Source: CAYMLQ01 sp964390795
GTDB lineage: Bacteria; Verrucomicrobiota; Kiritimatiellia; RFP12; UBA1067
Assembly (NCBI GenBank): GCA_964390795.1
Contig: CAYMLQ010000108.1
Span: forward strand, 1 to 15,033
Reading direction: 5' to 3'
Length of the DNA: 15,033 nucleotides
Made by a program: the position numbers and the translations under genes
In this document: positions 5,330 through 14,300 of the stretch, piece after piece
Layout of the letters: each line of letters opens with the position of its first letter
Position numbering within the stretch: position 1 is the first letter of the stretch
The notes under the pieces: generated by a model
What the model saw: only the letters and a program-made list of their open reading frames with translations
The model's database searches: none
Told to the model about the DNA's origin: nothing

Positions 5330-8300
5330 ATGAAACCGAACGCCGTGGTGCGAAGGGTTATCGCCAGCGCCACTTTCATCTTTGCCGCTTCCACCGCTCT
5401 TGGTGTCTCTCAAACGTGGAGCGGCGGCGGCGCGAACGGAAACTGGTCAACGCCTGCCAATTGGGCAAGTGGCGTCGCGCCCGTAACAAGCGACAGTCTG
5501 GTGTTCGCCGGTAGCACGGTGGCCAATACGAATGACTTTACAGCAGGCACGGTCTTCAGCGGTCTCACGTTCAGCGCTGGGGCGGGTGCCTTCACCTTAA
5601 GCGGAAACAGGGTGGTGCTGGACGGCCACGTCACCGACTCGGCAACGGTGGCGCAGCAGGTGAACATGGCTCTGGGGCTGGGTACCGCGGGGCGGGTTTT
5701 CACTGTCGTCACGAACGGCCAACTGATTGTCAGCAAGCCCATCTCCGGCATTCCCGGCGTCGTGAAAGATGGGCCCGGCACGCTGACGCTCTGCACGACG
5801 AACCTGTACGCCGGAGCGACCACGATCAGCAATGGCACGTTGCGGCTCGACCAGAGCGGGGCAGGCGCGCCGGTGGCCGGCATGCTCTATTGGCTCGACG
5901 CCTCGGACAGCGCAACCCTCACCGTAACGGTGTCGAACCGCGTCAGCCAGTGGAGTGATAAGAGCGGAAACAGCCTGCATTTCACGCAGGCTGCCGCAGT
6001 CCGACAACCGCTGCTGGTCGCCAACGCGCTCAGCGGAAAACCGGTGCTGCGCTTCGACGGCGTGTCCAACCGCCTGGTTCTCGGCACCTCCACTGCACCT
6101 CAAACCGTCTTCATCGTGAACAAGGTTTCCTCCGGCGGCAACCTCAAGGGTATCTGGGGCGTCAACCAGTCAGACACCGGGCTCCGCATGGCCTCCGCCA
6201 CGACCTGGGCGCAGCCGGGCAACGTTAACGATTTCGGCAATCCGGCGGGCAGTGCCATGTACATCAACGGCGTCGAAACGAGCGCCTTCACCGCCGGCGC
6301 GGCGTATCTGCTCGAAGTGGCCCGCTCCAGCAGCACCACCTACGCAGCCACAGGACTCGGCGACTACTTCGCCTCCGGGACCGTCCCGCCGCGGCCGTTT
6401 AGCGGCGATATCGCGGAGGTGCTGGTCTATGGACGCGCCCTGAGTGTCGCCGAACGGCAACAGGTCGAGGCGTATCTCGCGCTGAAATGGCTGGGCGGGC
6501 CGGGCCCCTGCCGCGACTTGCTTCCCGCAGCCACGACGGTGAGTTTGACGAGCGAGAGCGCGACGCTCGATCTGAACGGCACCAGCCAAAGTCTCGGGTC
6601 GCTGGCTGGCGTAGCCGGAAGCCGCGTTCTGCTGGGCACCGCAACGCTCACGGTGGGTGGCGAGGGCGCTTCGAGCAAGTTCTCAGGCATCCTCAGCGGA
6701 GCAGGCGCGTTAACCAAAACCGGCACGGGCACACTGACGATCGCGGCGGAGAACGCCTATGCGGGAGCGACCACCATCAGTAACGGAACCGTGCGCTTCG
6801 AGCCCTGCGGGTTCGGCTCGCCCCTGCCAGGCATGCTGTACTGGCTCGATGCCGCAGATCGCGCAACACTCACAGTGGACGGAGCGAACCGCGTCAGCCA
6901 GTGGAGCGACAAGAGCGGGAACAGCCGGCATTTCACACAGGCCGCCGCCGCGCGGCAACCGCTGCTGGTCGCCGGTGCGCTGGGCGCCAGGCCCGCGCTG
7001 CGTTTCGACGGCGTGACCAACCGCCTCGTGCTCGGCAGCGCCACCGCGCCGCAAACCGTCTTCATCGTGACCAAGGTGACTCTGGCCGCCGGCAACGGGG
7101 GCATCTGGGGCATCAATCAGGCAGACACCGGCCTCCGGTTGAACAACGCCACGACGTGGTACCAACCGGGCAATGGCAACGACTTCGGCAACCCGGCGGG
7201 CAGCGACATGCTGATCAACGGAGTCGTGACGAACGGCTTCACCGCCGGTTCGGCGCACCTGCTCGAGGTGACGCGCTCCAGCAGCCTCGCTTTCCCGGCC
7301 ACGGGACTGGGCGACTATTTTTCCGCCGGCAGCAACCCGCCGCGTCCGTTCGGCGGCGATATCGCGGAAGTGCTGGTCTACGGCAGCGCTCTGACCCTCG
7401 CTCAGCGGCAACAGGTCGAGACCTACCTCGCGGCGAAGTGGCTCGGCGGCCCGGGCACCGGAAGCGATCTGCTGCCCACGACCACGGCGGTGAACCTGAC
7501 GACCAACAGCGCGACCCTGGATCTGAACGGCACCAGCCAGAGCCTGGCCTCGCTCGCCGGCGTGGCGGGAAGCCGCGTCCTGCTGGGCAATGCGACGCTC
7601 ACGGTCGGCGGCGGCAACGCTTCGTGCGCGTTCTCGGGCGTCCTCAGCGGCGCGGGCGCGCTGACGAAGGGCGGCTCGGGCACGCTCTCGCTCGGCGGCA
7701 CCAACACGTTCGTCGGCAAGACGCTCCTCAGCGGCGGCAAGATCAAGCTCCTCAGCGGCGGCGCGCTGGAGGGCTCGACGAACCTCACCCTCGCGTCCGG
7801 CACGGTCTTCGACGTGAGCGCTGTGCCGCCGTTCACCGTGAGCACCGGCCGGCGTCTCTCCGGCGCCGGCAGCGTGACAGGGCTGGTTGCCGTAGCAAGC
7901 GGCGGCACGGTCGCCCCTGGGAACACCCGCGGGACGCTGACCTTCCAAAGCGGCCTCACGCTCCAGAACAATTCGTCGGTGGAGGTTGAAGTGGACACGT
8001 CTTCGGATCTGCTGCGCATTTCCGGCGGCACCTTCACCTGTCCGAGCAGCGGTCGCACGCGTATCGACCTAGGGGCCGGGGGCAGCCTCGGAAAGTTCAC
8101 CCTGATCGATTGGACCGGGGCGACGCCGTCGGGCGTGACCACCAACGCGTTCGCACTCGGCGCGGTGCCGGCAGGCTTCCTGGGGTCTTTGCAGGTTGTC
8201 GGGACCACGCTGCAAGTGACCCTGGTTCCGGGCGGCCCGCAGTCCATCGCCACCAACACCCTCGCCTCCCTGCGTCTGGCCATCAGCGACCTTGCCCAGC

Positions 8301-11300
8301 GTTACCCGTCCGACTACGGGCCCAAGTCTCCCGGTTACTTGGCGCGCCTGACCGCCATCGAAGCGGATTTTCTGGGCGGCAGTCTGACCGCCGACAGCGC
8401 CTACCAGTTTCTCAAGCGCGACGCGCTGGTCATGAACAATCCGGCGCTGGCCTTCAACCGCCTGCTGTTCGTGCGCCGCAGCAGCGGCGTGGGGTTGCCG
8501 GCGAACTGGCAGAACGTTTCGTCCGTCGGTGACACGTCCTGTAACGACACCTTCGCCGTCCTCGACATCACCAATAACGCGGTTAGCACCCTCTACACGC
8601 CGGCGATGACGCAGTTCCTGGGCTACCCGAACCTGCATTGGAACGGCGACCGCGTGCTCTTTACCGGCCAGGCGCTCTCCAATGGCGTCCGGTCTTACGC
8701 GGTTTTCGAAATGAAGGTCGACGGCACCGGCCTCAAGCAGGTCAGCCCCTCCGCAGGCACCGACATCGACTGGTTCGACGCCTGCTACCTGCCCTGCGGC
8801 GACCTGCTCATGGCCAGCACGGCCACGTTCGCGGGCGTGCCCTGCGTCACGGGCGGCGATTATGTCGGCAATCTCTACCGCGTCACCACCAGCGGGACCG
8901 TGCGCCAACTCACCTTCGATCAGGATCAGAACTGGGGGCCGACCATCCTGTCCGACGGCCGCGTGATGTTCACCCGCTGGGAATATTCCGACACTGCGCA
9001 TTACTTCACGCGTATCCTGTTCACCATGATGCCGGACGGACTCGAGCAGTTCGCCCGTTACGGCAGCGGCAGCTATTTCCCCAACACGCTCTTCGACGCC
9101 AAGCCCATCCCCGGCAAACCCTCGCAGTTCGTCTCCGTCGTCTCCGGACATCACGGCGTGGCGCGCGAAGGCGAGCTGATGCTCTTCGACGAGGCCGTGG
9201 GCACCTTTGAGGCTGACGGGATCTTGCACCGTTACTGCGGCCCCAATCCCGTGGTTCCGGAGATCAGGGATCAGTACATCGACGAGCGCAATCCCTGGCC
9301 GCGGTTTGTTCAACCCTGTCCGCTGGATGAAAAGCAGCTCGTGGTCAGTGCCCGGACTTCCTCGTCGAGCAAGTTCGGACTCTATCTGGTGGATTCCTTC
9401 GACAATATCACGACGCTTTGCGCGGACAGTGGCGGCGCGCTCATGCACGCCCTACCCATCAAGGCCGTGCCCACGCCTCCGGTCATCCCCGACCGCGTCA
9501 AGCCCACGTCGACCAACGGCATCGTCAACGTCTCTGACCTCTATTTCGGCCCCGGCCTTAAAGAGGTGCCGCGCGGCAAGATCAAGAACCTGCGCGTCTA
9601 CTCTGTTCACTACGGCTACCGCGGCCAGGGCGGCCACGTCAACATCGGCGTGGACGGGCCTTGGGACGTACACCGCATCCTGGGCACCGTGCCGGTTTAC
9701 GCGGACGGCTCAGCCAGTTTCTATGCGCCGGCCAACACGCCGATCTCGGTGCAGCCGCTGGACGAGGAGGGCAAGGCCCTGCAGCTCTTCCGGAGCTGGT
9801 ACACCGTCATGCCGGGCGAATCCGTCTCCTGCGCCGGCTGCCACGAAGAACGAAACGTCGGCATGGTCAACCAAGCCACCCTCGCCGCTCGCAAACAGCC
9901 GGACGCCATCACCCCTTGGTTCGGGCCTGAAAGAGGCTTCAGCTTCCTGCGCGAAGTTCAGCCCGTGCTCGACCAGCATTGCGCGGGGTGCCACGGGGGA
10001 AGCGGCGGACCGACCAACGCCGCGCCCGACCTGTACACGACCGGTCGCGTCGTGCCGCCCAGCACCGGCAACAGCTTCCCGCAGTCGTACCTGAATCTGC
10101 ACCGTTACGTGCGTCGCACCGGCAACGAAGGCTACCTCCGCATGAACAACGCGGGCGAGTGGCACGCCGACACCAGCGAGCTGATCCAGATGCTGCAGAA
10201 GGGCCATTACGGCGTCTCCCTCGGAGCGGACGACTGGAGCCGCCTCGTGACGTGGATCGACCTCAATGTTCCCGCCTGGGGCCTGTGGGGCGAACACTCC
10301 TCTGCCGGAAATTATGCCAACGCCCACGCCCGGCGACTGCAAACCATGCGGGACTACGCAAACGTCACCACCGATCCCGAACTCTACCCGACTCCGGATC
10401 CCGCTCGCGGAGCGTTCGTGGCGCCGGCCGCGCCGCCGCCGCTCACGCCGGTTGCGCCGCCGGCGGACAGCCTGTTCGACGCGGCCGGTGCCAAAACCCG
10501 CCGCAACGCCGCAACCAACAGCGCAACACCCGCCGAGCTGACCTGCAGCTTGGGCAATGGCGTCACGCTGACGCTGGCCCTGATTCCGGCCGGCCGCGTC
10601 CTCATGGGCTCTGCCAGCGGCTATCGCGACGAGGCCCCGCAAACCGTGGTCACCAACAGCCAGCCGTTCTACATGGCGAAGTTCGAGGTCATGAACAAGC
10701 AGTACGCGCTGTTCGATCCTTCCCACAACAGCGGGTTCGTGCCGGTCATCGGCAAGGATCACAACGCCGCGGGCTGGAGCTGCACCAACGCGACCCAGCC
10801 CGTGATCCGCGTCTCCTGGTCCGACGCGATGAAGTACTGCGAGTGGCTCACGAAAAAAACCGGCCGCAGGTTCAGCCTGCCGACCGAGGCGCAGTGGGAA
10901 TACGCCTGCCGCGCGGGCACGGCAAGCGACATGTGGTATGGACCGACCGCCGTAGCCTGGACCAACCGCACGCAGCTCATCGCCGGCGACGGCTTCTATG
11001 TCAGCGGCATGCTCGACAATCTCGCGGGTCTGGAACGGCAGAACAACCCGACGCCCGGACAGTCGTTCAGCGGCAGCACGCCGCCGTGGCACCTGGTCAA
11101 CACCAGTATCCGCGACGCCTGGGTCGCCACCGCCGACGCCGCGACACTCGCCTCGAACCCCTTTGGCCTGTGCGGCATGCACGGCAACGCGGCCGAATGG
11201 ACCCGCTCGACCTACGCTCCCTATCCGTATGCTGCGGACGACGGACGGAACCGCGCCGTCTACACCGGCGCTGAGTGGCTTAACCTCCGCAAGGTCGTGC

Positions 11301-14300
11301 GCGGCGGCTCGTGCGAGGACCGCGAGCGACGCGCCACCGCCTCGTTCCGTACCGCGCTGTACGCCTGGCAACGCGGCTACAACGTCGGCTTCCGCGTCGT
11401 GGCCGATGTCAGCGCCGCCCAGTCGGGTCTCCCGGTGGCCAGCGTCACCGCCAGCCCCACGAACGGCACGGCCGCGCTCACGGTGACGTTCGACGGCTCC
11501 GCCTCACACGACGAGGACGGCACCCTGTTCGCGTACGCCTGGGACTTTGGCGACGGCGCGGCCGCCTCCGGCGACCCAGCCGTCACCCATACCTACACCG
11601 TGCCCGGCGACTATGCGGCGATCCTGACCGTAACCGACAACGACGGCTTCACCTCGACCGTCACCAACCGCATCTCCGTCCTCGTAAAAATGAACAACGC
11701 GCTGGCACCCATCGCGCTGTTCACGGCCACGCCCTCCGCAGGCGCCGCGCCATGCCGCGTCACGTTCGACGGCGCCGCCTCGAGCGCTCCCGGCGGCACG
11801 CTCGCGGCCTGGTACTGGGACTTCGGCGACGGCCTTGCCGGCAGCGGCGTAACGGTCGGCCACACCTACCGGCAGGCCGGACGCTACCCGGTCTCGCTCA
11901 CCGTCATCAACAGCACCGGGCAGCGCGACACCCGAACCGACACCGTGACCGTGACCGGCGCCGGAGGCAATCGGGCCCCGCTCGTCGAGGCCGGCCTTGC
12001 AGGGGTCGCGGCCTCTGGCGTCGCCACGCCGCTGGCCGGGTTCGCGAGCGATGATGCGCTTCCGCTCTCGCCCGGCACGCTCACGGTCACATGGAGCAAG
12101 CTCAAAGGGCCGGGAACGGTCGCGTTCGGAAATGCCTGCGTGACCAACACGACCGTCACGTTTAGCACAAACGGCCTTTATGTGCTGCAGCTCGCCGCGT
12201 CGGACGGCGAGCTGACCGGCGCGGACAGTGTCCGCGTCACAGTCTCGGATCAAGGCGTCTACCACTCGCCTCAGGAGGTGGCCTGGTCGCCTGACGGCAG
12301 CCTTCTGGCGGTCGCCGACGTCACCGCCCATGCGCTAGCCGTGGTCGCGCCCGCGTCGGCCCAGGTCGTCCGCACCGTCCCGCTGGCGGGCGAGCCCCGC
12401 GACCTCGTGTGGAGCGCAACCAACCGACTGTGGGTTTCCGAGCACGACGCCGGTTCGGTCGCTGAAATCGACCCGTTCACCGGAGCCGTCCTGCGCCGTC
12501 TGACCGTCGGCCCCAAACCGTCAGGGCTAGCTCTGGCTCCTGGCAAGGGTCTGTTGCTGGTGGCGGACCGCGGCCTCGACCGCCTGGCGCTGCTGGATCT
12601 GGCCAGCGGCGAGACGCGGGCGCACGTGTCCGTTGTCCGCGAGCCGGTCTTTGTCACGGTCACCCCGGATCAGCAGTTCGCGCTCGTGGCCAACCACCTC
12701 CCGCTGGGCGACGGGCGCGACCCGCTGCTGGGGGCCGCGCTGAGCCTCATCAACCTTAACGACCCGCGCGAGGCCTATCAGATTCCATTGCCCGCCGGAG
12801 CCTCTTCGGTGCAGCGCCCGGTCTGTTCGCCGGACGGACGCTGGGCCTACGTGCCCCACCTTCAGGGCCGCTCGCATCTCCCCACCACGCAGCTCAGCCG
12901 AGGCTGGGTCAGCACCTGCGCCGCGAGCATCATCGATCTTCAAAGCAAGCGGGTCTACACCACGGCGCTGTTCGATCAGAGCGTGGACGGCGCGGCCAAC
13001 CCATGGGGCGCAGCGCTGAGCGCCGATGGCGGCACGCTGTGGGTCTCGCTGCCGGGCGTGCGCGAGCTGGCCAGCCTCAATCTCCGCGGCCTCCACGCCC
13101 TTCTGGCGGCTGACCCCGGCCTGCTGGAGCATCTGGGGTACGACCTGAGCACGCTCTACAGCAGCGGCCTCGTGCAGCGTTTCCCGCTGGCCGCCGAAGG
13201 GCCGCGCGGCATCGCCCTTGCTCCGGGGCAGACGCAGGTCGCCGTGGCGGCCTACTTCGCAGGACAGGTGGTGTTGGTCGGAACCAACGGCGTCACGGCG
13301 ACTGTTGTCGCGCTCGGTCCACAGGCGGCAGAAGACACGCTCCGCCGCGGCGAGCGCCTCTTTCACGACGCCAACGGCAGCTATCAGCGCTGGGTCTCGT
13401 GCGTCACCTGCCACCCCGGTGTCCGCGCCGACGGCATGAACTGGGACATGATGAACGACGGTTTCGGAAATTCGAAGAACACCAAATCGCTTCTCCACGC
13501 GGCGCACACCGAGCCCGCCATGTGGACCGGCATCCGCGCCAACGCCATGGTCGGCGTTCAGGCCGGCTTCAAGTTCATCGAGTTCCAGGCCCACCCGCAG
13601 CAGGACTACGACGACATCCACAACTTCCTGATCTCCCTCGAGCCCGAGCCAAGCCCGTATTGGGTCAACGGCAAGCTGACCCCCGACGCGGTTCAGGGCA
13701 AGGCCATCTTTGAAAGCTCAGAAGCCAAGTGCCTGCGCTGCCACCGGTCCGACTACTATTACGCCCACACCAACAAATACGATGTCGGCACGCGTCACAC
13801 GGGCGACTGGACGCAGAACGACATCACCGGCTATGTCCCTCCCCCGCTCCACGAGTTGTGGCGCACCGCCCCCTACTTGCATGACGGTTCGGCCCAGTCC
13901 ATGCGCGACGTGCTGACCATATTCAATACTGAAGATCGCCACGGCAAGACCTCTCACCTGAGTGCCAACCAACTCGACCAGCTCGCCTCCTACCTGCTCC
14001 AGATCGGCGGGGACATACCGTCCGCGAGCACGAACGCCTGCACGCTCGAAGTGGTCAACGGTGACGGAGGAGGCCTTTACCTGCCCGGCAGCACGGTCAC
14101 AATCGCCGCCATGGACGATCCGCCCGGACTCACTTTCACTGGTTGGACAGGACAGCCCGTGGTTGAGCCCTCCGCAGCCGCCACGATTCTGGTGATGCCT
14201 GATGCCGACGCCTCGGCCACCGCGCACTTCCAAGATCTGCCAGGCCTGCCCGACAGCAATGGTGACGGTCTCCCCGACTCGTGGACCTGGCTGCACTTTG

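Larger units (their letters stand above)
5420..8230 (+). other. Domain region: beta-strand-repeat / LamG passenger of the giant protein
   Basis: Residues about 30-967. Three autotransporter-associated beta-strand repeats are visible at G148 (GPGTLTL), G465 (GTGTLTI) and G782 (GSGTLSL), the first two followed by 'YAGATTISNGT'. Between them are two LamG-like (concanavalin-type) domains, G184 to about 391 and G501 to about 708, each starting GMLYWLDA, with 'VSQWSDKSGN' and 'LRFDGV.NRLVLG', and ending 'KWLGGPG'. The region finishes with a typical passenger tail (GTVAPGNTRGTLTF, then LQVTLVP). In PVC bacteria such repeats are common in large surface proteins without a translocating barrel. Likely roles are adhesion or carbohydrate binding. 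Confidence 0.75.

Noticed and set aside
9710..11371. Minus-strand open frame of 553 codons, plus other long antisense frames at 2515-3375, 6710-7948, 8069-9448 and 12527-13621.
   Set aside because: Long antisense frames are expected opposite high-GC genes. They show no domains, are rich in Ala/Arg/Gly low-complexity sequence, and sit fully inside well-supported genes.
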